From the NCBI GenBank assembly GCA_963971535.1, contig OZ020594.1:117463127-117527126 (forward strand): 64,000 nucleotides of DNA, written 5' to 3'. The position numbers and the translations under genes were made by a program. This DNA is from Notolepis coatsorum (taxonomy: Eukaryota; Chordata; Actinopteri; Aulopiformes; Paralepididae). Positions 1-10,466 of this stretch are shown here, piece by piece. The notes below the pieces were generated by a model. That model saw only the letters and a list, made by a program, of their open reading frames with translations, was not told where the DNA came from and ran no database searches. Each line of letters opens with the position of its first letter. The stretch's first letter is position 1.

Positions 1-590
1 TAAAAAAAAATTAAAATCTCTTCCTTTGATTGGCTATAACACGTTCATTATGCAAAGACCAGCCCTGATTGGCGACATCTCTCTCTCTCTCTGGGTAACG
101 CTTGTATTCCCGGTAACCTGCCCCATTTCGAAGCCATATAACCCAGGACGTTATACGAACAACATTAAAATCTTTTCTCGTGTCAGGAATGATTGTTATA
201 GATGCCAAATAATTCACCTTTAAAAAAAAACATCATGTAATGAGGGATGGCGGACCTCTAAAGTTGACCTAAGTTACCGGGAATACCAATTCACCTATCT
301 CCTCCAATTTAAGAGAATTAAAATGTTTTGTAGGGATATCATCATCATGTAACATATAGCCATAGTTCTCTCCGAGTTATCTCAAGAGAATTAAAATGTT
401 GCTGAATCTGAAGGAAAAATCCGGGTAGAGGGATATGAGTCAACATAGTTCATGGCCTTCAATTGATGACAAACAAAAAAGGCTTAATTTTCATGACAGA
501 TGCATGATATGTTTTGGGCATGATCTTGGCACCCCAATGAACAACCAAAATGAGTTTCGTCTTTTGTGGCCAATTATTTGAGGAGATAAT
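1..590. other. AT-rich sequence, no gene seen
   Basis: I see no convincing coding frame. Positions 97-120 and 270-287 carry short copies, in opposite orientation, of a GGTAAC/GAATACC motif that recurs many times at 18.8-19.0 kb. The rest looks like ordinary intergenic or intronic sequence. Confidence 0.5.
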
Positions 591-1010
591 TTAGTTGTCA
601 TACAGAAGTACAGAATACTTTTATACAAAATGCGTCTTTCTGTTACGCTCCAGACTGTGCTAGACAAAAATAGATAAGTATAAAATAAAATAAGTATAGC
701 AAGTATAAAATAGAAGTCACGTACATAGGCACAAGTGTTCAGTATGTACATATGTACAATGTTCAATGCAGAGTAGAAGTAACTGAGTTACCATACAATA
801 TACTATACAATATACTAATATACAATATACTATATAGTGCAAAGCAGAAATGGGATGAGGTACAATTTAGGTACAATTTACAGTAAGGTGTAATGAGGTA
901 TGGGTTGTAGTGCAAATTCTTTACCAATAAATATAAAGTGTGTTTAGGCATTCTAAAGTCTGTAAAGTGGGTGCTGCAGTGAGTTGTTTGTTTAAAGTGA
1001 GTGTGTGCGT
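591..1010 (-). mobile_element. LINE family B 3' UTR fragment
   Basis: The stretch beginning AGTTGTCATACAGAAGTACA matches, in the same orientation, 57415-57850, which lies just downstream of the reverse transcriptase frame at 57894-58772 on the minus strand. It is therefore a 5'-truncated copy holding only the non-coding 3' part of that LINE. Small translations in this interval are shadows. Boundaries are approximate because no target duplication was found. Confidence 0.75.
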
Positions 1011-1775
1011 GTGTGTGAGTTAGTCTACCTTTCCACATTACCAGTCTACCTTTCCACATTAGATCAGCCCAGACACTAGAAATGTTTGAATCATCACTAA
1101 GAACCCACCGTTTCTCACTGGCCTTTTGAAGCATGATGTGTGTTTTCACTGTGTATACAGTATGTGTCACTGTTTTACTGTGTATGCTTTAATCTGTGAT
1201 CGTTTTACCCACACATACTGTACAGCACTTTGGGCGACCTTGGCTGTTTTAAATGTGTGGGTGTACCTCTATGGGTCTAGAGAGACTAGCCAGAGGTCAA
1301 AATGACCCCCAATATGTCTTCTACAAGCCCCTAAAAAAGTGTCAAATTTGGTTCCATGGGGGCCCCTCAGCGGGCCAATCAGTTGTGCTCTCCCCCAAAA
1401 CCACTAGAAATTACAGAATATTTTTTTATATTGATTTTTTCCCCCCTCCATTTTCCTCCGATTTTTCTCCCATCCCAATGTTAGTCGTATGCCAATTCCC
1501 AATCCCCTTCCTGGTCGCTGCGCACTTACCCCCCACAGTCAGATCATCGGGAGAGTGGAGGCTATCACATGCTTCCTCCGACACGTCCAGCCAATCAACC
1601 GCTTCTTTTCACCTGGCAGTGCGGATCCTCCCTGAGAGGGCGTAGCGTGTGGGAGGACCACACTATCCCACTCAGGTCCTATCCGCGCTTAGCAGGCGCC
1701 CCGACCGAACTGTAGGAGTCGCTGTTTACAACGACCCGGACCCACCCCGCCAGCTTCTCCCACCCTCTAATACAG

Positions 1776-1933
1776 CCAATGGACCTGTCTCAAAACCCTG
1801 CCCTCTTTTCTTGATCCTCCAATCACAGCTGTCGCTTACCTCTGACTTCCTCGTTTGTACGAGGAAGTCCGAGGTAAGCGACAGCTGTGATTGGAGGATC
1901 AAGAAAAGGGGCAGGGTTTGAGATAGGTCCATT
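1776..1933. mobile_element. foldback (hairpin) insert inside the SINE
   Basis: A nearly perfect inverted repeat with arms of about 70 bases and a loop of roughly six bases around 1855-1860. The arms begin CAATGGACCTGTC and end with its near-complement before TATTAGTG. Other SINE copies lack this stretch: at 38038-38056 the same SINE positions read straight through. It is therefore an insertion, most simply a small MITE or a template-switch palindrome. No clear target duplication separate from the arms is visible. Confidence 0.75.
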
Positions 1934-1963
1934 GTATTAGTGTGAACGGCCAGCCAAGCTGGT

Positions 1964-2025
1964 GACAACCCCGGAGCTGTGAGCTGGATTCGAACAGGCG
2001 AATCCAGCTCACAGCTCCGGGGTTG
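1964..2025. repeat. hairpin over the SINE B-box
   Basis: Two arms of about 28 bases, beginning ACCCCGGAGCTGTGAGCTGG, face each other around the sequence AACAGG. The hairpin overlaps the B-box region of the tRNA-like head. The copy at 38083-38120 has a shorter version of the same dyad around the same loop, so the symmetry seems to have grown from the T-arm of the tRNA-like fold. Confidence 0.7.
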
Positions 2026-2250
2026 GTGACGAACGCAATCTCCGCTACGCCACCTAACCGCTACAGAATATTTTTCTAACTAGAAAGGCCAAACGGGTCG
2101 AATTGACCCATTGTTAAACATGATGTATGTCCACCCCCTATGGGTCTAGAGAGAGTAACCAACATTCAAAATGACCCCCAACATGTCTTCTACAAGCCCA
2201 CAAAAGAGTGTCAAACTTGGGTTCTAAGTGGGCCCTCAGCGGGCCGTTGG

Positions 2251-3300
2251 GTCCCAGGCACCCGTTTTGGTCTCTAGGTATAAACATGTTCAAGTGCTTT
2301 TCATCTCGACTTATATTTATTGTATTTAACACTATGCAGTGGACCACAACACCAGTGTTGGTAAAGTCAAAGACTGGTGGACTTCAATCTATTATTACAA
2401 TTTAGCACCTCTGCGGGTAAACCTGACCCATAATTTAATCATAGGTCAACTTAAACTCTGAGGTTTTATCAGGGAATAACTAAATGTTCTGCAGACCAGA
2501 CAGAAATGGCGGGCTTCACCCACTGACCCCTTGGAGAAAGCTGTGGTCCTAATGGTGGACCCTCAGATCGCTCTGGCCCTGTGGCCCATTGGACTTGTGA
2601 TCAGGGTTCATCAGACCAGCTGACTTTAAGGGTCATGTGTACACCTGTACAGTCGTTGATCCTGCCAGCCCTCACATCAGGCGAGCATGATGATCCTCCA
2701 ATATCTGGTCTGGCTATATTAGTACCCTGCACATTTGGGGGCTGTAGAAAACGCCCATCCCCTTAAGGTTATTGAAGTTGTGTGCTTATGTGGCAAAATT
2801 CATACTCATGTGTTCCCCAACTGAGTTTATCTTTCCCTGTGATTTCAACGATGAGCGCTCTAAGAAATGTGTTTTCTATTTAGGTGGAAGGGTCATATAC
2901 AGTATAATTCTACATTCAATCATATTTGAAGCTAACGTGCAGGTTGTTTCATGTCACATTTTCAGGCCTGGCTGTAACTGGCTAAAGGCTACGCACCAAT
3001 CAAGGGTAGTGACATTGATCACATACTTCCCTCCCACAAACTCACTTGGGCAAAAGCCTTAAGTAGCTAGAAGGGCAGAACCTCTGAGCTCCATGCTCTG
3101 GTCGCTGTCGCCGCCAACCCGTGCTGTGGTCTGCTCGTGGCGTGATGTTTGCCTTGTTTGTCTGTCATGCTTTTGTGTAGGGTCCCTGATGCCCGGGAGT
3201 TGACCGCTAGGGGGTGGCTGCCTGTCATGTGCAAACTAAATTGCGAGTAGAGGAGTACACACCATATACCTCAAACGCTAAATTAAACTTGTATGTGCAC
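2251..3300. other. no recognisable gene
   Basis: I see no family match. The open frames (for example 2581-2766 and 2772-3062) are short, lack recognised motifs and show no protein-like composition. Two short phrases resembling 'gggtcgaattgaccca' occur at 2095 and 2415, suggesting the remains of an old repeat. Confidence 0.4.
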
Positions 3301-3304
3301 ATTT

Positions 3305-3420
3305 ATGCAATACATGGTTCATACCGCAGATGCCTGAGCCAGTGGTCATGAAAAAATGGTTTGTATCAGAAACAAAGTCAAATGACAACATTTCTTTTCT
3401 TGCCTTTTACAACAGGGCGC
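3305..3420. repeat. direct repeat A, copy 1
   Basis: The segment starting near 'atgcctgagccagtggtcatg' and ending 'ttttacaacaggg' recurs at 9895-10022 with moderate divergence. Copy 1 lies just beyond the 3' side of the DIRS recombinase and copy 2 beyond the presumed 5' side, so the pair may bracket that element. The family is otherwise unknown to me. Confidence 0.6.
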
Positions 3421-3639
3421 CATTTATCCCGAGTGGAAGTCACATAGAAAATACCAAATATCCAACAGGGATGCAACACACTATCAGGGTAACTTCACTC
3501 ATACACACACTAGCGAAGAGGGGGCGGCAGTCAACTCCACCCAAGTGCGAAAAAGAGGGAACTAGAAACCTCTAAACGCACAGCACAGGCGGGACCACGT
3601 GTGACACAACACCTTGTGGCCCACACCCACACATCCCTG

Positions 3640-4670
3640 CTAACCCACCGAAAGGCGGGAAGCAGGGGAGGTTCCAGACCTCAGAACCGCCTGGAAGACA
3701 GAACCCCCAGTCATGTCCATGAGGTAAAACCTAACGAAGGGACCCGGGGAGGACCATGAGGCCGCAGCACAGATGTCCTCCACCGAGGCCCCTCCTAACA
3801 GGGTGGCAGAGGCCGCCACCCCACGAGTGGAGTGCGCCCTGACACCCCTAGGGGGGGCCAGCCCAGCCAATGTGTAGCAAAGGGCAATGCCCTCGCACAA
3901 CCAATGGGACAGGCGCTGTTTCAACAGTGCCTTACCAGCGCGAGAGCCACCGTAACAGACAAAGAGCTGATCGGTAGCCCTGAGGTCCTGAGTCCAGCTG
4001 AGGTAAATCCCCAAAGCCCGGACCGGACACGACAGGTGAAGGCTCGCCTCCAATTCACTAGCGTGAGGAGGCGGATGAAACGCCTGAACCACAATATCCC
4101 TGGAGCGAAAAGAGCTCCGGATATTTTTTGGCACGAAGACTGGATTAGGCCTCAGAGTTGCACCGCTATTGACATGAATAGACAGGCACTCAGGCCGCAC
4201 CGAGAGAGCACAGAGCTCACCCACGCGCTTAGCGGAGGTGATGGCCAGCAGGAACGCAGTCTTGAAAGACAGCTGTTCCAAAGGCGCTTGCTCAAAAGGC
4301 TCAAACGGGGCCTCGGACAACCGACGAGGACCAATTGAAGATCCCAACTCGGAGACATAACGTTTCACCGGCTTAAGGCGCCGAGCGCCAAGCAGAAAAC
4401 GCTTCACAAGAGGGTGGCTGAACAACGTAACGCCCTCAACCCCTCATGACAAGAGGATATAGCCGCAGCATATACCCTCACCGTCGAAGCCGACAGTCTA
4501 TCAAGAATAGACTGAAGGAAGGTAAGGACAGCGTCCAGGGGGCAGGACACCGGGTTCCAGCCCCCCACCTTACACCACTCTTGGAAAATACGCCACCTAC
4601 CCGCGTAAACCGCGATAGTGGAGGGAGCATGGGCGTTCCGGATGGTGTCAACCACAGGCTGGCCCAGCAC
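3640..4670 (-). pseudogene. DIRS-type tyrosine recombinase, frameshifted
   Basis: This is the recombinase of a DIRS retrotransposon, which joins a circular DNA copy into the genome by tyrosine-recombinase chemistry. Two overlapping minus frames make it up: 4670-4404 holds the N-terminal core-binding part (APSTIAVYAGRWRIFQEWC...), and 4425-3640 the catalytic part. In the latter the box-I arginine is in SAKRVGELCAL, the H-x-x-R motif is RAHSTRG, and the nucleophile tyrosine is probably in VRFYLMD. The phrase EDICAAASW is typical of DIRS-1 recombinases of fish. The frame changes near 4430, so the gene is broken by a small indel although the catalytic residues survive. RNase H and RT remnants lie upstream in the same direction (higher coordinates). 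Confidence 0.88.
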
Positions 4671-5240
4671 AGGGAACCGCTTGAGAGATGGCCCACGACA
4701 ACCAAGGAACAGGCCACGGCAGGGCTACCAAGAGCTGGATCAGGACCGGGAACCACACAGCCGTGCCCCGGTCCGGCGCAATCAGGATCAAGGTCCTGCG
4801 CTCCCAACGTACCCGCTCCAACAACTGACCTAACAGATGTATGGGGGGAAAGAATCCCTGGCGGCCACGGCATCGGTCCCAGACCTGCCCGACTATGTCC
4901 GGACGTAATCCCCACTCGTCAGGGTGAGGACCGCCCCGCGACATCACACCTGTACCCACATTCACCCTGCCGGGGATGTGGAGAGCCCTCAGGCTGCGCA
5001 GATGGAGAACGCCCATAGCCAGCCGCCCGGTGCAGACGGGGGGAGCGTACTCCTCCCTGTCTGTCGATATACGACGCTGACGTCGTATTGTCCGTCCTGA
5101 TCTAACACCGTTTGAGGACCAGAAGGACCGCCTTCAATACCAACACATTGAACGTAGCGCAGACCGGGCAGCATGGTCTTGCCAGCTGCCCCCTACTGCG
5201 TTGGCCCGACGCGTCCCCATACTGGAAAAACCACCTCCGT
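4671..5240 (-). pseudogene. DIRS RNase H domain remnant
   Basis: On the minus strand, bases around 5100-5060 encode TDNTTSASYIDR. This matches the 'D-N-T-T ... Y-I-N-R-Q-G-G' strand of DIRS RNase H, which degrades the RNA template during reverse transcription. Further on, 5016-4900 encodes RALHIPGRVNVG followed by MSRGGPHPDEW, the usual end of this domain. The pieces lie in different frames, so the domain carries indels. It sits between the RT remnant and the recombinase, the expected order for DIRS elements. Confidence 0.8.
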
Positions 5241-6050
5241 ATCCTCCTCATGAGGTGAAGAGGAGGCCAAGAGGGACCACGGAATGAGCAGATGCCATCA
5301 TACCGAGCAGGCGTATCATGGACAGCGCCGTAACCGTCCTAGGACGGAACCTCCCGAGCGTGTCGATAACATGCTCTGAGAGGGATGCCCATAGTACTCC
5401 ACCCGTTGACCCGTTGACCGCCAAGGACCAGAACGTCATCAGGGCAGAATACACTTCGTAACCCCTGACGACACAGAGGCCCCAGTGCGGCCTCCACGCA
5501 CTTGGTGAAGATGCGGGGAGCCAGAGAAAAAACGGCAGCCTCTGGTACTCATACCCTGCAAAGGAAGCGTAGGTAAGCCCTAGGATGGAAGATCGGGGAT
5601 GCGAATACGCATCCTACAGGTCTATGGAGGAGAACCAGGCCCCCACCTGACAGTGTTCAACAGGTAGGAGACGGTCCAAAATGCTGAACCTTCCCATGGG
5701 ACAGGTCCAGCATGGGTCTGACACCCCCCCCCTCCCGATTTCTCGGGCACCAGAGAATACCGGGAGGAAAACGCCACGACGATGGCTTGCTTCGCCCACA
5801 AAGATTGGATCTCGTTGACCAGAGCTGTCACTGCTGGTGACCCTGACAATAGGGTCTGTATCAAACCCGAAAACGGGTTGGGTTGTGTAAATACAAGTCC
5901 CCGCCTCAGCGTTCTCTCCATCCACCTCGACATATGGTACTGCTGTAGCCATATGTGATGATACTCCCAACGCACCCGCCGCCATTTGGCGCTGGTCCGC
6001 TAGGAACTGTAGATAGGCGGCCCGGTCCCACCCGCTGTGCGTAGCCAACC
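5241..6050 (-). pseudogene. DIRS reverse transcriptase remnant
   Basis: From high to low coordinate on the minus strand one reads SRYSLVPEKSGG (about 5770), then VGAWFSSIDL (about 5640, the 'D' of RT motif A), then EYQRLPF (about 5545). A degraded active site reads PDDVLVLGG, with the two aspartate codons at 5440-5435, where Y-L-D-D is expected. Then come RPRTVTALSMIRLLGMMAS (about 5320), typical of the DIRS thumb region. The order is right but at least three frame changes and a stop in place of a glutamine after SSIDL break it, so it is non-functional. Upstream, near 5975-5900, a stretch beginning YHHIWLQQYHM resembles the leader before the RT. Confidence 0.85.
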
Positions 6051-7707
6051 CTGGATCCGCTAACCGTGCGAGCAGAACGTTCCGTGGAGTCGGGACATCG
6101 GACCCTGACACTACCCACGAGGCAATCGCACCCAAGGGGGGACCCCGACAGAAAGGGCCGGTTTGATATGGGGGAAGCTGACATCATACTAGGTGACAAA
6201 AGCTCCCCCACTGAACACCCCTCCAGAACATGCTGAGGAGTTGTTCTGCAGCTGGACATGCAAGGTGTGAGGCCCCCATGGGTTCCTACACACCGCAGCC
6301 CTGCAGTGATATTACTACCACCCAAATCACACGCGCCTGCCAGACCACTGCCGATCTTGCGGGAGTGGGAGGCACCAACGTGACACCCGGCCTGGCGAAG
6401 GCGAGGTCGGGGAAGCCCGCACCGTTTGCCTCAACAAGGTCTCGAGCCCCCCTGCTGACAACACTTGTAGTTGACAGACGTAACACCAGGCTCAACCAAA
6501 CACAGCTTATGGTGTGGGAGCCGCTTGACAGCACAACATTCTCACATACAGACCCAGTCTCAGCCATCAACTAGGTGTCAGCCCCTGCCCCCATGAAAAG
6601 CGAACGTTGAAGACGCGCGGCCCGCAGCCAAAGGAAACAAATCAGAGCCCCTTTTCCGCTGGTGTTGGGGAAGGGAGTGACCGGAGAGCGGACGGCGACG
6701 TTTTTTTAGGGCGTGCTCATCCAATGTAGCCGATCGCTCGGCCGCCAAGGCTGTCGGCCTTGTGGACACCTGTTGACATTGAGCCCAGGGTACCTCAGGC
6801 GGGGGAAACATGGCCGCTGGTCGAGGGCCTCGCCACAGCTGCTGGCGAGGCCGTGCTCACCTCTGGCTGCGCGGCGTGAGGCGGTGTGGGGCCTAGGACA
6901 AATACCGCCCGCGCTCCAGCGGAAGACCAAAGATCCTCTGCGGAGAGGGGAGCCCTGAGGAGGGAAAAATTCTTTTAAACTTCTCACCCCCTCAAAAGGA
7001 GACTAATCCAACCAAGATGTCTGTAAACAAGTGTTGACAGCATCCTAGCCCTCCCTGCGGTTATAGCTTGCGGCTAGGTCAAAGCTAATAACGTCAACAA
7101 CCTCGCGCGATGTTTCGACGTCGGCTGGCCCTCATGGCCCCGCCACCAGACACCATTTTTGACAGAAGAAAACAGCAATGAGAACAAAGTTACTAATCGC
7201 TGCTAATTCTATCCGTGGCGGTACAGGCTTAACAGCCCACCAGCCACCCGCCGGGCCGACCCACCTCATGGCGTCGGCCAGGCGGAGCACTGTTTCAACA
7301 TGCCAGAGGCAAAGGACTGATGCCACCTGCTTCATAAACACGGAGCACCAGTGGTGGTTGCAACCAGCAACCTCCACTGTGGTGTGCACCCATGAGGGGG
7401 TTAATGAATAAATGAACTAAAAACACCACCAATACACTGTAGAATGGGCTAGCCCATACACAAAACGTTAAGGGGATGCGGACCAGAGAAAACCAGTCCT
7501 GCATACCATTCATAATATTCACAAAAAGCACACCAGCCCTAGACCTCAGCCCATTCACCCATGAAACAGGTAAACAAGCCCCCGCAATACTCCCAACAGT
7601 AAACACCGATTGACCGTCAGCATGAATGGTTAAGAGGAGGGAAGACCTTGTAGAAAGACATCCCTCAGCGGGGAATCAAAACAGAAACAGTAACCCAGCA
7701 TATAGCA
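6051..7707 (-). other. possible DIRS gag/5' region, unrecognised
   Basis: This GC-rich stretch sits where the gag of the broken DIRS element should lie. Minus frames such as 6987-6706 and 6570-6286 have no motif I can match to DIRS gag. It could be a decayed gag and leader or unrelated sequence. It ends at the hAT insertion beginning at 7708. Confidence 0.35.
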
Positions 7708-9139
7708 CAGGGCTCGAGACTAACGATGTCCCGTCGTCCCGGGGACGATCAAATATTGATTTGGGACGAACAGAAATCATTGCCGGGACACAAACGGGAC
7801 GAAGAGGATTATTTTTTTCACAGGAAATGTCAATTAGCCGACTGTCAGTGCGCGCACACATATTGCTGTCAAGCGGTGCGTGTCACTCTCGTGCCGACTT
7901 AGTTGACAGAGACGGCAACATCATGTGGGGTTCACACACTGAAGTCTAAACGTTGCGTGATTTGCCGAATCCAATGACTATCTCCGCCGTCCCAACGCAG
8001 CGATACGCTAATCCAGCATCAAGCTCCCGCCCACCATTCTGATCAGCAAACCACAGGTCGCGCTGCAGCAGCCCCAAATTTATCTCGACATCGAAAAAGA
8101 AAGGGGTTAAAAAATGCCAGGAACTGGTGATACTTGCTGTGTGCGTGAACATAATCCCTTGGACATGAACTGACGGTACGTTTTTATTGATATATCATTG
8201 GGATCCCCCTCCGAAATTGGTCAACACGTCACCATGCATTTTGGCCGGAGCTTAAAAAAGCACGGTGGACGCGCGGTGGACACCTTACGTCTGTGTTTAT
8301 AATGAATGAATGGTAAAACGGATTATATTGAAACATAGTGCGAGCACTCACAACAACTATTCACACAATTTAAAACAGCCCATATTTATTATAGTTGACA
8401 GTCGCACGAGACCACTATACAAGAACCGCGAAAATATCAGAATGTTATAAAAATAAACGCTATACTGGCATCCTCTCAGTGAAGAGAGCACCGCAAATAT
8501 GCTGCGCTATTTGAAGAGGATAAACACAGCAGAAGAAGATGGAGAACAGACACACACTGACCAACAGGGAACTGCATCCAACAATACAACCCCTGACTCT
8601 AACGTAAGGACACATTTAAATAACAGAAGTGTAATGTTATCCGCAACGCCCCAACCCTGGACACCTTCAAAACTGCTCTAAAAACACACCTCTTGACCAA
8701 GGCTTTTCCCCATCAGTTAGTTTAGATTAGGTCCATTATCCATTATCCCTAACCTTCCCTCATCCCCTTTTTCCCCCCTATTTCCCTAGCCCTATTTTTT
8801 GTCCCGATTGTGAAGCGACCTTGGGTTCTATGAAAGGCGCTATATAAATTTGATCTATTATTATTATTATTATTATTGGAACTGTATATTATCGACAGGT
8901 TCTAGTTATAGCTGCTTATTATCTTTGTGCTTACAATAATCAAAAGGTACGGTACACAGTTGGTCTCACCCTCTGTGCCATTATCAGCACAAAATATGTC
9001 CCCATATGATCAAATTGACGTTGATATATTATATATATAAAAAAAAAATTGGGACGGTTTACATTCACTTTGGGACGGTTAAAACTGTATTTCGGGACGG
9101 TTCTGGGACGGTGGTGAAAAAAGTTAGTCTGGAGCCCTG
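7708..9139. mobile_element. hAT-type non-autonomous element with 8-bp TSD
   Basis: The element begins CAGGGCTCGAGACTAAC and ends with the near-complement GTTAGTCTGGAGCCCTG. The flanking octamer ATATAGCA is at 7700-7707 and 9140-9147, exactly the 8-bp duplication made by hAT transposases. The inner edges carry repeated 'GGGACGG' words at both ends. A 60-codon frame at 8499-8681 may be a scrap of transposase (start MLRYLKR), but no catalytic domain is visible, so the element would depend on an enzyme elsewhere. A LINE tail is nested at about 8640-8880. Confidence 0.92.
8640..8880 (+). mobile_element. LINE 3' tail nested in the hAT element
   Basis: The text running from 'aactgctctaaaaacacacc' to 'ggcgctatataaatttgat' followed by (ATT)n is the typical end of a vertebrate LINE whose ORF2 finishes in a LKTHL-type phrase. 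The related but longer copy at 63225-63950 ends the same way ('gcgctatataaatt' then ATT repeats). Only the last few codons and the 3' UTR are present. Confidence 0.7.
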
Positions 9140-9147
9140 ATATAGCA

Positions 9148-9774
9148 TAGCGTTAGCCGCACGCTCCAGGATAACCGGGAAAACAAAAACGTTTACCCAG
9201 ATATCCTGCCCGTTGCGCCAATACACAACTCGGTTGTCTCCCGGGACAACTCAAACAGTATCACCAACACCAGCATTGTTATGCCTATTGGCGCAGATCC
9301 TACCAGGACGCGAGTTAGCCCGATAGCTACAGATCGCGTGACGTCCCTCTATCCGCTGTCAACAAGACGAGGAACCCCAGGACAGGCCCGACGCGGAGAT
9401 GCATCGAGATGCATCCAGCTGCAGGGCCGCAGAACCCATACAAGCGCCGTTGGAACATGCCGAGAAGATTCCAGGGGCTGGCAAATCTCCGGCATTGTTC
9501 AATTTCTCTCTGCATTTCATCAACAGCTAATTACAGAGGGTGCAAAGCACGTCCATGATGGAAAACGAAAAAAGAGGAAGGGCGAGTGTGACCACGCCTG
9601 GTGACTTATAGGGGGTCACTGGGGCGGGGCCTGGTCAAGTGCAAGGGTGTTTTGTTTTCGTTCATGTAGTACAGTAGGTACTGGAGATGAGGTATATCTC
9701 GGTATGGCGAAAGAGCGAGACGCGATTCGCCAGTACGACTATATAACAGAGACATCTGTTTTACAGTGTAGAAG
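9148..9774. other. unrecognised sequence between hAT element and repeats
   Basis: No gene recognised. Opposing frames exist at 9281-9604 (+) and 9515-9327 (-) without known motifs. By position it might be the 5' end of the broken DIRS element that runs leftward from here, but nothing in it proves that. Confidence 0.35.
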
Positions 9775-10135
9775 GCATCTGTTTGCTATGGGTTGAATAA
9801 AGAAACAACTTCATATGAAGTAGGAACAGTATTGGGAGTAACAACATGGCAACAACAATAACAAATACCTATCTAAGCATACATGGTTAATGCTGCGAAT
9901 GCCTGAGTCAGTGGTCATGAAACAATTATCATATATGTCAACAAAACTGGTTTGTATCAGAAACAAAGTCAAATGAGAGCATTGTCAAAAATAAAACTTT
10001 TTTTCTTGGCTTTTACAACAGGGTCCAACAGTGTTCTGGGTTGAATAAAGAAACAACTTCATATTTGAAATTTTATTTGAAATCTTACATGGCAATAACA
10101 ATTACCTATCTAAGCATACGTGGTACACGTCATCC
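9775..10135. repeat. repeats B1-A2-B2
   Basis: A block starting 'tgggttgaataaagaaacaa' and ending 'ctatctaagcata' occurs at about 9792-9882 (B1) and again at about 10030-10124 (B2). Between them lies A2 (9895-10022), a copy of the segment at 3305-3420. The overall order from left to right is A1, long interior, B1, A2, B2. This is the order called split direct repeats in some tyrosine-recombinase retrotransposons, but the recombinase here points left, so the reading is uncertain. Confidence 0.55.
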
Positions 10136-10310
10136 CTCGCTTCCTTCCTCCCTCCCTCCAGGTGATTGTAACCCAGTGGAAGTCTCTCACCCTCTCTCCC
10201 TCCCTTCCTCTCTCCCTCCCTCCTTCCTCTCTCTCCCTCCTTCCTTACCACCCTCCCTTCCTCACTTCACTCCCTTCCTTCCCTCCCTCCCTCTCTCCCA
10301 TCCGCCTCTC
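10136..10310. repeat. (CCCT)n/(CCTT)n-rich microsatellite
   Basis: Imperfect pyrimidine-rich repeats of CCTTCCTCCCTC type. They lie at the 3' end of the last visible exon of the recombinase-like gene (minus strand) and would encode a Glu/Gly/Arg-rich tail if translated. Confidence 0.8.
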
Positions 10311-10466
10311 CAATTTTCGTTCATATTTAATCCTTGAATGTATTTGTGCCAATTCAAATTTGTCCATCAGTGCTCTCCCTGCAGCCGTCTGGGAAAGCGT
10401 CTTCTTGACCACCTCTTCCCCAAGTGGTCCACTTAGTATGATTCCGCGGCACAATGAAGTCAGGAC
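10245..10466 (-). other. exon C, C-terminal helical domain
   Basis: The acceptor 'tttttctatcaaag' precedes 10466. The exon is in phase 0 with exon B and encodes VLTSLCRGIILSGPLG, then EEVVKKTLSQTAAG, and QIHSRIKYERKLERR, before running into the microsatellite and a stop at 10245. The 'IL-x-GP ... RIKYER' pattern is one I associate with the C-terminal domain of related fish recombinase-like proteins. The true end might be spliced elsewhere. Confidence 0.65.

Larger units (their letters stand above)
1425..2066 (-). mobile_element. tRNA-derived SINE (family 1), copy a
   Basis: On the minus strand the element starts with a tRNA-like head near 2066 (A-box like TGGCGTAGCGG; B-box like GTTCGAATCC) and runs to a tail of the 'gggagaaaaa' type near 1430. 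Other copies lie at 35486-35972, 37687-38168 and 40300-43790. This copy is longer than the others because it carries two hairpin expansions, at 1776-1933 and 1964-2025. It is a polymerase III type, non-coding retroposon. The small open frames across it are not genes. Confidence 0.8.
1235..2250. repeat. direct repeat pair of unknown family around a SINE
   Basis: About 120 bases at 1252-1378 recur at 2130-2245. Both contain a 'tatgggtctagagagA' core, a block reading 'atgacccccaa', a 'tcttctacaagccc' block and 'cctcagcgggcc'. The SINE at 1425-2066 lies between them. The pair may be a local duplication or the repeated ends of an older element; I do not recognise the family. Confidence 0.55.

Noticed and set aside
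3832-4338. 168-codon plus frame
   Set aside because: Antisense shadow of the DIRS recombinase.
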